Of a DNA stretch of 64,000 bases, positions 1 to 8,315 are shown in pieces; position 1 is the stretch's first letter, and every line of letters begins with the position of its first letter. A program made the translations under genes and the position numbers. Origin of the DNA: Sva-07 sp942492715 (GTDB lineage: Bacteria; Actinomycetota; Acidimicrobiia; Acidimicrobiales; Ilumatobacteraceae); NCBI GenBank assembly GCA_942492715.1, contig CALOFW010000026.1, positions 62,001-126,000 on the forward strand, in the 5' to 3' direction. Below the pieces are notes generated by a model. The model was not told the origin of the DNA. It was given only the letters and a program-made list of their open reading frames with translations, and made no database searches.

Positions 1-2
1 CC

Positions 3-1076
3 TGGCAGGGAGGTGAGCCCACGATGATGGGCCTCGACTTCTTCGAGCGGTCGGTCGAGCTCGTCGAGAAGCACCGCAAGCCGTGGCAACGACCCGAGTA
101 CACGATCCAGACGAACGGGGTGCTGCTCGACGAGCGTTGGGCGCGCTTCTTCGCCCGTCACCGCTTCCTGGTCGGCCTGTCGGTCGACGGTCCGCGTGAG
201 ATCCACGACGCCTACCGCGTCGACAAACGCGGTCTCGGTTCGTTCGACCGCGTCATGGCTGGTTTCGAGCACCTCCGGGCCGCCGACGTCGACGTCAACG
301 TGCTCTGCACCGTCCACACCGCCAACCAGGACCGTGCGCTCGAGGTCTACCGGTTCTTCCGTGACGACATGGGCGTCCGTTTCATTCAGTTCATCCCGAT
401 CGTCGAGCGATCGACCGAGGAGCTGCTGCAGATCGCCAACGTCGGTTGGAGCGCGTCGTCGAAGGACAAGCGCCCGCTCTACCTGCAGCAGGGTGATCGG
501 GTCACCGAGCGCTCGGTGGGCGCCGACGGGTACGGGCGGTTCCTGATCGAGGTGTTCGACGAGTGGGTGCGGCACGATGTCGGCGAGGTCTACGTCCAGA
601 TGTTCGACACCGCGCTCGCCAGTTGGTACGGCGAGCCGGGTGGGCTCTGCATCTTCGCCGAGACGTGCGGCCTGGCACTCGCCCTCGAGCACAACGGCGA
701 CCTCTACTCCTGCGACCACTTCGTCGAGCCGGACCACCTGCTCGGCAACATCACCGACACCCCGATGATCGACCTGGTGGCATCCGAACAACAGGTCGCG
801 TTCGGGCAGGCAAAACGCGACACCCTCCCCCGGTACTGCATCGACTGCGACGTCAGATTCGCGTGCAACGGCGGCTGCCCGAAGGATCGCTTCATCCGGA
901 CCCCCGACGGCGAGGACGGCCTCAACTACCTCTGTGCGGGGTACAAACAGTTCTTCGCGCACATCGGCCCGGCAATGACCACGATGACGCAGCTCCTGCG
1001 CCAGGACCGCGCACCTGCGGAGATCATGAACATGCCCGCGCAGCGCCGCCGCGCGGGTCCTACTGCGACGACCTGA
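3..1076 (+). CDS. Anaerobic sulfatase-maturating enzyme (radical SAM/SPASM), 5' end outside window
   Basis: The reading frame is already open at base 3 and reads WQGGEPT, a motif inside radical-SAM maturases. The gene therefore begins before the window, and the ATG at 24 is internal. Seen in the frame: TNGVLLD, the SVDGPREIHDAYRVD block typical of sulfatase maturases, and a cysteine-rich C-terminal SPASM region (GLC, ETC, YSC, CIDC, CNGGC, YLC). The CxxxCxxC cluster that binds the SAM iron-sulfur cluster would lie upstream of the window. The family oxidises an active-site Cys or Ser of sulfatases to formylglycine in the cytoplasm. A Cys-type sulfatase lies about 20 kb downstream and is a likely client (inference). 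The family call is confident; the client is not. Confidence 0.9.
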   Translation, partial: WQGGEPTMMGLDFFERSVELVEKHRKPWQRPEYTIQTNGVLLDERWARFFARHRFLVGLSVDGPREIHDAYRVDKRGLGSFDRVMAGFEHLRAADVDVNVLCTVHTANQDRALEVYRFFRDDMGVRFIQFIPIVERSTEELLQIANVGWSASSKDKRPLYLQQGDRVTERSVGADGYGRFLIEVFDEWVRHDVGEVYVQMFDTALASWYGEPGGLCIFAETCGLALALEHNGDLYSCDHFVEPDHLLGNITDTPMIDLVASEQQVAFGQAKRDTLPRYCIDCDVRFACNGGCPKDRFIRTPDGEDGLNYLCAGYKQFFAHIGPAMTTMTQLLRQDRAPAEIMNMPAQRRRAGPTATT

Positions 1077-1161
1077 TCGTCCGATGTGGGCGAGGCACTC
1101 ATGGGCATGCCGGGCGTACCGTCTGCGTTGAGGCTCACTCGCCGGGCCAGGAAGGAAGACC

Positions 1162-1641
1162 GTGGACACCGTGCAGCGAACCCTCGGGCCACTCGACTTC
1201 TACGTCGTGCGCCTCCCGGACCGTGACGCGCTCCCCTTCGAGGCGGTTCGCGAAATGTTGTCCCTCGTCGACGCCGAGATCGTCAGCATCATCGACCTGG
1301 TGCTGATCGAACGCTCGACCGACTCGACTGTCTCGGTGGTCGAGGCCGGACAGCTCGACCCACGCCATCCGCTGTCGGTTTTCGCAGCCGACGTGACGCC
1401 GATCCTGACGATGGTCGACCTCGATGTGCTCGCCGAGCCACTCCAACCGGCCACGTGCGTCGCGGTGTTCGTCGTCGAGCACTTGTGGGCCAACTCGCTC
1501 AATGACACGCTGGAGCACTGGGACTGCCCCGTCGTCCGGCGGGGACCGATCGCCCAGCCGATCGCACCGACCACGTCGGGTTCGCGTGAGCACCTGCCGT
1601 GGCCAGCAGTGCTGATCGGCGGCAGCACCCAACAGCGATGA
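1162..1641 (+). CDS. DUF6325-like protein
   Basis: GTG start preceded by AGGAAGGAAG. The 159-residue product begins with an LGPLDFYVVRLPD segment, followed by hydrophobic IIDLVLI and an ALEPL/CVAVFVVEHLWA block. The same order (FGPVDYLVIEFP, ILDLVVI, EPGTTAGVLVWENTWA) occurs in the gene at 4170-4610, so the two are paralogues within the window. Function is unknown. The C-terminal part of this copy has diverged and carries no clear domain. It sits 77 bases before a large LuxR-type regulator on the same strand, so the two may be linked. I have not recognised a catalytic motif. Confidence 0.75.
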   Translation: MDTVQRTLGPLDFYVVRLPDRDALPFEAVREMLSLVDAEIVSIIDLVLIERSTDSTVSVVEAGQLDPRHPLSVFAADVTPILTMVDLDVLAEPLQPATCVAVFVVEHLWANSLNDTLEHWDCPVVRRGPIAQPIAPTTSGSREHLPWPAVLIGGSTQQR

Positions 1642-1718
1642 GGCGGCCCCTGCCGTCGCGCTACGGTAATTCTGCCCTGTCCGCACCACCCGTGTGACCC
1701 CGACCCGATCCGAGCCAG

Positions 1719-3968
1719 ATGAGCGCACCAGAACCGACGACGCCCGCGCAGCTCGGCGTCGCGCCTCACCGGCTCGCTCCGCCTCGCCCGCACGAATCCG
1801 CCCTCGGTCGCGAACGTCTCCTGGAGCGACTCGATCGTGTGAGCGGTCCGACGGTGCTCGTCGTCGGTGGTGCCGGATACGGAAAGTCGACGTTGTTGGG
1901 CCGATGGACCGACCGCCTGGACGATCCGGCTGCATGGCTGTCGCTCGACAGCGGTGACAACGACCCGGTCCGCCTGCTCCGCGGCATCCTGGCCGCGCTC
2001 CACACCGTCATGCCCGACGCAGGACTCCTGCGCATCGCCCGCGACGTCAGCCCCCGGTCGACGACGCAGGGACTCGCTCGGCTCGACGACCAGCTGCAGA
2101 TGGCGGCACCGTTCGTCCTCGTTCTCGATGACGCCCACCTCGTCACCCACCCCGATGCCGCCCGGCTCCTCGACGACGTCATCCGATCGGTTCCTCCTTC
2201 GAGCCGGATCGTGCTGTCCGGCCGATCTGCACCTCCGATACGAACCGCGCGCCTCGAACTCACCGGCGAACTGGAGTCGATCCACGCCGACGAACTGCTG
2301 TTCACCGCCGAAGAGACCGACGCCCTGGTCCACGAGTTCGCCGATCGCGCCGATCGACGAGCCCTGATCGAACAACTCGGAGGGTGGCCGGCCGGGGTCC
2401 AGTTCGTGGTGCTCGGCATGCGCAGCGCAGCAGACGGCAGCATCGAAGATCCGCTTACGAGGAGTGCACAGCTGCTCACCTCGTACTTCCAGCAGGAGTT
2501 CCTGCGCTCACTTCCCCATGCCGAGCGGCAGTTCCTCATCAGGACCTCGGTGCTCGACCGGCTGTCGGGCGAGCTGTGCGACCACGTCCTCGAGCAGCCG
2601 GGCAGCGCCGAACATCTCGACGAACTGGTCAGGTCCGGCAACGTGTTCGTCGTACCGATCGGCAGCACCGGCGTCTTCCGCTACCACCCGCTGTTCACCG
2701 ACGTGCTGCTGGCCGAACTCCGACGCTCCGCTCCCGAACTCGAGGTACACCTGCGCCGCCGCGCGATCGAGTGGCACGACCGGCACGGCGAATGGAGCGC
2801 CGCCGTCGATCAGGCACTTGCGAGCAACGGTGCGATCGACGCGTCCGCGGAGATGTTCAAGCACGTTCGCCCTGCGATCGCAGCCGGTCAGGTCGCGACA
2901 GTCGGACGGTGGCTGGACGGCTTCGATCCTGCCGACATCCGAACGAACGCGCTGCTCGGGCTCACCGCAGCCTGGCATGCACTGTTCACCAACCGCGGGC
3001 CGGAGATCGAACGTTGTCTCCACGCCGCCGAGCAGGCGAGCTACGTCGGGCCGCTCCCCGACGGGACGGTCGACGTCGCCACCGCCGCCGCCAGCGTCAG
3101 GATGATGATCGGCAAGACCGGCGTCGCGCAGACGGCCGAGATGGCCCGCATCGTCCGAGAAGCGGGCGCGGGCGGGGGACCGTGGCGATCGCTGGCGTTC
3201 CTGCTCGAGACCGTCGCCCTCCAGCTGAGCGGTGAGGTGGGCGACCCTCGGCCAGGGTTCGAGGTGGCGGAGTTCGAGACCCGCGGTTTCGCGGCAGCCC
3301 ACGCGGTCACGCTGGCCCATCTGGCCATGGAGGCGCTGCACCGGGGCAACGACTCGCTGGGCGGCCAGCTCGCGCGCAAGGCCGTCGACGAGGTCGACAC
3401 ATCAGGTCTGCACGACTTCGCGCAGGTCAGCCTGGTGTTCGCTGCGAAGTCGCTCGCGGAGGCCCGGGCAGGAGCCTTCGACGCCTCACGACAGGCGTCC
3501 GAACACGTCGAATACCTCCTGGGCACGGTCGACACCGTGCACGACAGGTCGCAGATCCATCATCACCTGATTCTCGCCGACGCTGCACTCGTCCGAGGTG
3601 AACAGTCGACGGCACATCGCTTGCTGCGCGCGGCCCAGAGACATCTGCCGTCGGATCCCGACGCCGTGGTGTTGCAGGAGTGGGCCGAGCGGATCGCTCG
3701 ACGTTGTTCGATCGACCACGGCGCCCGCGCCGTCGAACTCACCCCGGCCGAGCACCGGGTGCTCGAGCAGCTCGCCACGCACCGTACGCTCGCCGAGATC
3801 GGTGACCACCTCTACGTGTCGCGCAACACGGTGAAGACCCACACCGTGTCGATCTACCGGAAGCTGCTCGTGTCCGGCCGGAGCGAGGCGGTCGAACGGG
3901 CCATCGAACTCGATCTGCTCGACGACCGATCCGGCGACGCCGAACGGGCCGCCGCCGGCATGCGCTGA
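1719..3968 (+). CDS. LuxR-family LAL (MalT-like) transcriptional regulator
   Basis: The 749-residue protein has an N-terminal STAND-type ATPase: Walker A GGAGYGKST near residue 50 and Walker B VLVLDDAHLV near 135, followed by GRSAPP sensor-like residues. A long helical middle region, probably TPR-like, is followed by a C-terminal LuxR helix-turn-helix (LTPAEHRVLEQLA to SRNTVKTHTVSIYRKL) at about 680-740. The layout matches large ATP-binding LuxR regulators, which oligomerise on binding a signal. The target is unknown. Neighbours are a DUF6325-like gene upstream and a divergently read DUF6325 unit downstream. A second LAL of the same layout is at 23929. Confidence 0.9.
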   Translation: MSAPEPTTPAQLGVAPHRLAPPRPHESALGRERLLERLDRVSGPTVLVVGGAGYGKSTLLGRWTDRLDDPAAWLSLDSGDNDPVRLLRGILAALHTVMPDAGLLRIARDVSPRSTTQGLARLDDQLQMAAPFVLVLDDAHLVTHPDAARLLDDVIRSVPPSSRIVLSGRSAPPIRTARLELTGELESIHADELLFTAEETDALVHEFADRADRRALIEQLGGWPAGVQFVVLGMRSAADGSIEDPLTRSAQLLTSYFQQEFLRSLPHAERQFLIRTSVLDRLSGELCDHVLEQPGSAEHLDELVRSGNVFVVPIGSTGVFRYHPLFTDVLLAELRRSAPELEVHLRRRAIEWHDRHGEWSAAVDQALASNGAIDASAEMFKHVRPAIAAGQVATVGRWLDGFDPADIRTNALLGLTAAWHALFTNRGPEIERCLHAAEQASYVGPLPDGTVDVATAAASVRMMIGKTGVAQTAEMARIVREAGAGGGPWRSLAFLLETVALQLSGEVGDPRPGFEVAEFETRGFAAAHAVTLAHLAMEALHRGNDSLGGQLARKAVDEVDTSGLHDFAQVSLVFAAKSLAEARAGAFDASRQASEHVEYLLGTVDTVHDRSQIHHHLILADAALVRGEQSTAHRLLRAAQRHLPSDPDAVVLQEWAERIARRCSIDHGARAVELTPAEHRVLEQLATHRTLAEIGDHLYVSRNTVKTHTVSIYRKLLVSGRSEAVERAIELDLLDDRSGDAERAAAGMR

Positions 3969-4016
3969 CGACGGCCCGCTTCGAGATCCAACGAACGCGT
4001 CGGCGAATTGGTCGGT

Positions 4017-4166
4017 TCAGCGACGGTCGCGACGATCCTCGCGCCGATCCTGACGTCGGTTGACGCCATGGGAGACGACGGCGGCGGTGCCGACGACGGC
4101 GGCGGTACGGGCGACCGGGGCTCCGACGACTCCTCGTCGGGCGCGGCGTGCGGGTCGTAGTGGCAT
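4017..4166 (-). CDS. Small basic protein coupled to DUF6325 gene (49 aa)
   Basis: A 49-codon frame that starts ATG at 4166, three bases after the stop codon of the DUF6325 gene. The end of that gene (GAAGGAG) serves as its ribosome binding site. The product starts MPLRPARRARRGVVG, has an Ala/Val-rich middle (VARTAAVVGTAAVVSHG) that could form a membrane-associated helix, and ends in an Arg/Asp-rich tail (NRRQDRREDRRDRR). Placement and coupling make it a likely real small protein, but I recognise no domain. It would be missed by a length cut-off of 60 residues. Confidence 0.6.
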   Translation of the reverse strand: MPLRPARRARRGVVGAPVARTAAVVGTAAVVSHGVNRRQDRREDRRDRR

Positions 4167-4169
4167 GGG

Positions 4170-4610
4170 TCAGGCTCCTTCTGCTTCGATCGACGCGGCG
4201 ATCGCTTGGATGGGGATGCGGCCGTTGGCGACGAGTTGGCCGCCGGCGCGCCGGGCGGCAGCCGCGAACGGTGCGGCCCAGGTGTTCTCCCAGACGAGGA
4301 CGCCGGCGGTCGTGCCCGGTTCCATCGCCTCGGCGAGGTGTTCGAGGTCGTCGGCGGCGAGGATCTCAGCGATCTCGGTTTCGAGCGCCCGGAGTTCGTC
4401 GATCTCGTCGAAGTCGTCGATCTCGAATCCCTCGATGTTGCCGTCGGCATCCTTCACGATGACGACGAGGTCGAGGATCCGGATGACTCCCGCCTCGGCC
4501 AGTGCTGCGAGCTCGGTTGCCATCTCCCCGTTGAACGTGGCCTGTCCGGCTGGGAACTCGATCACGAGGTAGTCGACGGGACCGAACTCGTCCATCGATG
4601 CATCGGTCAT
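4170..4610 (-). CDS. DUF6325 family protein
   Basis: A 146-residue acidic protein starting MTDASMDEFGPVDYLVIEFP with AGGAGCC upstream of ATG 4610. It has hydrophobic strands (ILDLVVIV), an Asp/Glu-rich middle (FEIDDFDEIDEL) and a C-terminal MEPGTTAGVLVWENTWAAPF block. It is paralogous to the protein at 1162-1641. Its stop lies three bases from the start of a tiny basic protein, suggesting a two-gene operon. It is divergent from a large membrane protein at 4821. DUF6325 proteins have no established role; the acidic protein with a basic partner suggests a complex, which is only inference. Confidence 0.8.
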   Translation of the reverse strand: MTDASMDEFGPVDYLVIEFPAGQATFNGEMATELAALAEAGVIRILDLVVIVKDADGNIEGFEIDDFDEIDELRALETEIAEILAADDLEHLAEAMEPGTTAGVLVWENTWAAPFAAAARRAGGQLVANGRIPIQAIAASIEAEGA

Positions 4611-4820
4611 GGGTGGCTCCTTCTGGCGAACGCTGTCGCCGTTGTCGTCTGAGCTGTTGCTTCTCTTCGATGGTCGCAGCGCCCGAATTCGACAGCGTCA
4701 TCCATTCGGGGTGAAGTTGTCCGGCTCACCCAGAACGGATGATGTCGAACCGACGACTTCCGAGCGACCATGATGGGGACGCCTCCGCCGTACCGCGCGG
4801 GCCGAACGAAGGGATCCGCC

Positions 4821-6053
4821 ATGGACAGCGAAATCGTGGAAGAAGTCGACATCACGGTCGACCGGGCGACCGACACGGCCGAATCGGCCAGGCCGCATTC
4901 GGTGGCAGTCCATCTCATGATCGTGCTGGCAGCGGTGATCATGCTGGTCACGGCCGCGAACGTGTGGGTCGACCGCGCCGCACTCAACACCGACAACTGG
5001 GTCGATGCGTCCGATCAGCTGCTCGCCGAACCCACCATTCGGGAGGCCATCTCGGTCTACGTCGTCGATCAGCTGTACACGAACGTCGACGTGTCCGCCC
5101 AACTCGGCAGCCTGCTGCCGGGAGACCTCAGCGGACTCTCGGGCGCGCTCGCCTCGGCGCTTCGGAACCCGGCGACCGACGCCGTCGACCGACTGTTGGC
5201 CACCGACCAGGCCGCCACCATCTGGTCCGACGCCAACCGCGTCGCCCACCAGACGATCGTCAACATCCTCGAGGACGACACGAGGGTCGAGGCACTGTCG
5301 ACCTCCAACGGGAACGTCACCCTCGACGTGCGTGAAGTGGTGGTGCAGTTGGCCGCCGACCTCGGGCTGCCCGGCGCCGTCGTCGACCGGATCCCGGCAG
5401 ATGCCGGCCAGATCACCATCATCCAGTCGTCGAAACTCGACAATCTCCAAACCGCGGTCACCTTCGTCCAGTGGGCGTCGTGGTTGCTGTTCTTCGTCGT
5501 GATCGGCCTCTACGCCGGGGCCATCTTCCTCGCCGACGGTTGGCGCCGGGTCGCCACACGAGCGGCGGGTCTCTCGATCCTGATCGTCGGGCTGCTCATC
5601 CTCGCCGGGCTCCGATTCGGCGGCGGCGCCCTGCTCGACAGCGCAGTGCAGAAGGAGAGCAATCGCCCCGCTGCGGAAGCGGTGTGGAAGATCGGATCGC
5701 AGCTCCTCCGCGACATCGGCTGGAACATCACGTGGATCGGCCTGATCATCATCGTGGGCGCGGTGATCGCCGGCCCGACAGCGATCGCAAGGTCGATCCG
5801 ACGGTTCATCGCACCAGCGTTCGTCGGCGGCCCCGGCGTGCGTTGGGGAGTCGGTGCTGCGATCTTCCTGATCATCGTGTTCTGGGCGCCGCTGCCCGCC
5901 CTGACGAACTGGTTCGGCATCCTCGTGTTCGCGGCAATCGTCGCGGCCTGCATCGAGGGGCTTCGGGGGTTGTGTCTCGCCGACCAGTCGCTCGTCGTCG
6001 ACGAACGCATCGACGTCGAACTCGTGGAGGTCGAGTCCAGCGGGGCCGGCTGA
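4821..6053 (+). CDS. Multi-pass membrane protein of unknown function
   Basis: I chose ATG 4821 because GAAGGGA precedes it; the frame is open further upstream. About 410 residues. There is one membrane segment near residues 30-50 (MIVLAAVIMLVTAA), then an extracytoplasmic region of about 150 residues. Four to five more hydrophobic segments follow (WLLFFVVIGLYAGAIFLA, ILIVGLLILAGL, ITWIGLIIIVGAVIAG, GAAIFLIIVFWA, GILVFAAIVAACI). No catalytic motif is visible. The gene is divergent from the DUF6325 operon, with about 210 bases of shared upstream DNA, which suggests co-regulation. Confidence 0.75.
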   Translation: MDSEIVEEVDITVDRATDTAESARPHSVAVHLMIVLAAVIMLVTAANVWVDRAALNTDNWVDASDQLLAEPTIREAISVYVVDQLYTNVDVSAQLGSLLPGDLSGLSGALASALRNPATDAVDRLLATDQAATIWSDANRVAHQTIVNILEDDTRVEALSTSNGNVTLDVREVVVQLAADLGLPGAVVDRIPADAGQITIIQSSKLDNLQTAVTFVQWASWLLFFVVIGLYAGAIFLADGWRRVATRAAGLSILIVGLLILAGLRFGGGALLDSAVQKESNRPAAEAVWKIGSQLLRDIGWNITWIGLIIIVGAVIAGPTAIARSIRRFIAPAFVGGPGVRWGVGAAIFLIIVFWAPLPALTNWFGILVFAAIVAACIEGLRGLCLADQSLVVDERIDVELVEVESSGAG

Positions 6054-6075
6054 CCCCGATCCCGAGGGACACCCC

Positions 6076-6081
6076 TAGGAT
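6076..6081 (+). promoter_or_regulatory. Putative -10 box, leaderless start
   Basis: TAGGAT (TANNNT) lies eight bases before ATG 6090, and no ribosome binding site precedes that ATG. This spacing fits a leaderless transcript. Confidence 0.4.
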
Positions 6082-6089
6082 CGGGACCG

Positions 6090-6539
6090 ATGGCACTCCA
6101 ACGGTCCCCCTTGTCGAGCAGCAAGCTCGTCCGAGGCGCCGTGATGCTCGCGATCGCCGCGCTCCAGGACGAGCGGGTGCGGGCGCAACTGGCGAAGGCA
6201 CCGGCCGCCGCCCGATCGTGGGCGACGACCCGACGATCGGGCAGCGACAACCGGGCCCAGAGCAGCCTGAGCCGCCTCGACCCGACTCAGCGGTTCGGTC
6301 AGAAGGGCATCGAGCGCCGGCTCTCGGCGGTGCAGCGCAACGCCGACCTCGTCTTCCCCGATCGCGACGACCCGACCGGCTCGGCGATCCATCGCGCCGT
6401 CGACGAACTCCAGCGCGCCGCGGCCATCTCGGCGACGATGCCGCTCGCCGAACGCCGACGCGCGCGCGCTCGTATCACGAGCGAGTTGAACCGCCTCGAG
6501 AACGCCCTCGTCGACGCCGTGCTGCCGGCGACCGGATGA
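6090..6539 (+). CDS. Hypothetical helical protein (149 aa)
   Basis: Starts MALQRSPLSSSKLVRGAVMLAI and continues as an Arg/Ala-rich helical protein. It has one short hydrophobic stretch at the N terminus (VMLAIAALQ) and probable coiled-coil helices at the C terminus (ERRRARARITSELNRLENALVDAV). I do not recognise a family. Its stop overlaps the start of the next gene (ATGA at 6536-6539), so the two are translationally coupled. A possible leaderless promoter lies at 6076. Confidence 0.6.
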   Translation: MALQRSPLSSSKLVRGAVMLAIAALQDERVRAQLAKAPAAARSWATTRRSGSDNRAQSSLSRLDPTQRFGQKGIERRLSAVQRNADLVFPDRDDPTGSAIHRAVDELQRAAAISATMPLAERRRARARITSELNRLENALVDAVLPATG

Positions 6540-7081
6540 TCGGTGTCGCCGGCGTGCTCGGTGTCCTGATCGCGATCGCCTCGTCACAGGAGTTGTCGAA
6601 CTCGGATTCCGGAGCCTCGACGACATCGTTCTGGATCAGGATCCTGCTCGGTTGCCTGCTGTTCCTCGGCGCCTACCGTCAACTCCAGCAGCGTCCCGCA
6701 GACGGCGCGGAGCCGGTGCAGCCGAAATGGATGGCGGGCATCGCGAGCTTCACCACCGGCAAGTCGTTCACGACCGGCCTCGTGATCGGCGCGGTCAATC
6801 CGAAGAACCTCGCCATGTCACTCGCCGCGGCGGCGACGATCTCCGCCGCCGCACTCAGCACCGGCGAGGACGTCTCGACGGTCGTCGTCTACGCCGTGAT
6901 CGGAACCGCCGGCGTTGCGGCACCGCTCGTGGTCGCGGTCGCCCTGGGCACTCGCTCCACGGTCATCCTCGACGGCTGGAAGATCTGGCTGGCCGAGAAC
7001 AACGCCGCAGTGATGGCCGTGCTCTTCGCCGTGATCGGTGCCGTCCTCGTCGGGAAGGGCATCAGCGGGCTCACCGCGTGA
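6536..7081 (+). CDS. GAP-family (Sap-like) membrane protein, N terminus short
   Basis: Starts at the ATG that overlaps the previous stop. The 181-residue product has the family signature PKWMAGIASFTTGKSF and GAVNPKNLAMSLAAAATIS plus about five membrane segments. GAP/Sap proteins are small LysE-like multi-pass proteins linked in mycobacteria to lipid or sulfolipid export. Usual length is about 215-225 residues. The first helix seems to be missing, because the protein opens in what is normally the second (VAGVLGVLIAIAS). Either the start has been lost, or the coupled upstream gene replaced the N terminus. Confidence 0.7.
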   Translation: MIGVAGVLGVLIAIASSQELSNSDSGASTTSFWIRILLGCLLFLGAYRQLQQRPADGAEPVQPKWMAGIASFTTGKSFTTGLVIGAVNPKNLAMSLAAAATISAAALSTGEDVSTVVVYAVIGTAGVAAPLVVAVALGTRSTVILDGWKIWLAENNAAVMAVLFAVIGAVLVGKGISGLTA

Positions 7082-7102
7082 TCGACACGCTCGCAGACGC
7101 TC

Positions 7103-7429
7103 TCAGAAGCGGCGGTCGTTCGTCTTCTTCTTCGGCGGCGCCTTGAACGGCGCCTCGATCAGCGCCTCGAACGCAGCGTCGTCGGGCTGCTTCGGATCGT
7201 TCAAGTTCTGCAGGTACTTCTTGATCGCAGCCCGGGCCGGCGCCACGTGCGCCCCCTTGAGACCGACCGATCGGCTCATCGCATCCTTCGCCTTCGCGAC
7301 GCGCTCCTTGCGTGTGGCCTTCTCTTCGTCGGAGTAGGTCTTGGCGACCTTGTTCGCGCGAGCTTCCTGGTCGGCGAGTCGGCGGGCTTCGGTTTCCTGG
7401 AGCGGTGTGAGTTTGGCCTGCGGAGCCAT
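7103..7429 (-). CDS. Lys/Ala-rich hypothetical protein (108 aa)
   Basis: I chose ATG 7429 (MAPQAKLTPLQE) because AAGGAT lies ten bases upstream. The frame is open for 150 bases further but reads unlike protein. The product is highly charged and helical (ETEARRLADQEARANKVAKTY, EEKATRKERVAKAKDAM). It ends in a basic tail (FKAPPKKKTNDRRF). No membrane segment, enzyme motif or known domain. It might bind nucleic acid or ribosomes, which is a guess from charge only. It converges with the GAP gene, with a 21-base gap. Confidence 0.65.
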   Translation of the reverse strand: MAPQAKLTPLQETEARRLADQEARANKVAKTYSDEEKATRKERVAKAKDAMSRSVGLKGAHVAPARAAIKKYLQNLNDPKQPDDAAFEALIEAPFKAPPKKKTNDRRF

Positions 7430-7643
7430 GTTCGTGATCCTTTGTCTCGGGAGGTATCGCAGGCTAACGCGAGGTCGGTGGCACTCACTCCCATCGACGA
7501 AGCGAGGTGACGCGATCGACCCGACGGTCGAGGGGCGGTCGACCCACCCCGCACCACGTTCCTGCGGTTGTCCCGGCCGTGACATCGCTTGTCACGCCTC
7601 ACGGTTGTCGGCACTTCCGCCGGCCCGAAGAGAGGCCTCCGCC

Positions 7644-8204
7644 ATGGAACCCAACGATCAACTCGCCGTCATCGTTCCGATGCTCACCGACCTCGTCGAT
7701 CGGCTGGATGAAGCCCAGCTCTCGAACCGAACGGCGTGCGCCGACTTCACCGTCGGTGGGGTGCTCGACCACATGATGAGCGGCGCCGGAGCGTTCGCCC
7801 CTGCGTTCCGCGGGGAGGCACCGTCGGAACCGTCACCCACCACGACCGTCGAGGGATCCGTGCCCGCGGACCACTTCCGCCGGGCGATGAATCGTCTGCG
7901 CGCTGCCGCCGCCACTCCGGGAGCGATGGAGCGCACGATCGATGCACCGTTCGGACAGGTGCCCGGCTCGGTCTTCGCACGATTCGTCGCGTTCGACGGG
8001 CTGATCCACGGCTGGGACATCGCGTCGGCCACCGGTTTCGCCTACGACCCGCCGGACGACGTCGTCGCCGCCGTCGACGGGTTCGCCCGGGAGACGATCG
8101 GCGCCGAGATGCGCGACGGCGACACCTTCGCCGACGCGACCGCCGCTCCGGTCGGCGCCAGCCCGCTCGAGCGACTCGTGGCGTTCAGCGGCCGCGCGCT
8201 CTGA
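7644..8204 (+). CDS. DinB/mycothiol-dependent isomerase-like (TIGR03086 type) protein
   Basis: ATG 7644 follows AGAGGCC. The 186-residue product begins with a LTDLVDRLDEAQLSNRTACADFTVGGVLDHM segment. This is the first helix and metal-ligand region of the DinB-like four-helix fold: one His in VLDHM and a second in DGLIHGWDIASATG. The family includes mycothiol-dependent maleylpyruvate isomerase and many uncharacterised metal-binding enzymes of Actinobacteria. The substrate cannot be told. It stands alone, divergent from the Lys-rich gene at 7103. Confidence 0.8.
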   Translation: MEPNDQLAVIVPMLTDLVDRLDEAQLSNRTACADFTVGGVLDHMMSGAGAFAPAFRGEAPSEPSPTTTVEGSVPADHFRRAMNRLRAAAATPGAMERTIDAPFGQVPGSVFARFVAFDGLIHGWDIASATGFAYDPPDDVVAAVDGFARETIGAEMRDGDTFADATAAPVGASPLERLVAFSGRAL

Positions 8205-8315
8205 ACGGTCCGTAGACCAGGATCGAGCACTCGGGTCGGCCTCGGCCGTCGGCGGGTCCGGGGGCTAGCGTCGCCGACGCCCGATCATTCGATCCAGTCC
8301 CAGAAGGAGCGCACC

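Noticed and set aside
4206..4652. Plus-strand frame opposite the DUF6325 gene
   Set aside because: Shadow frame; the minus strand has a ribosome binding site, a paralogue in the window and a coupled downstream gene.
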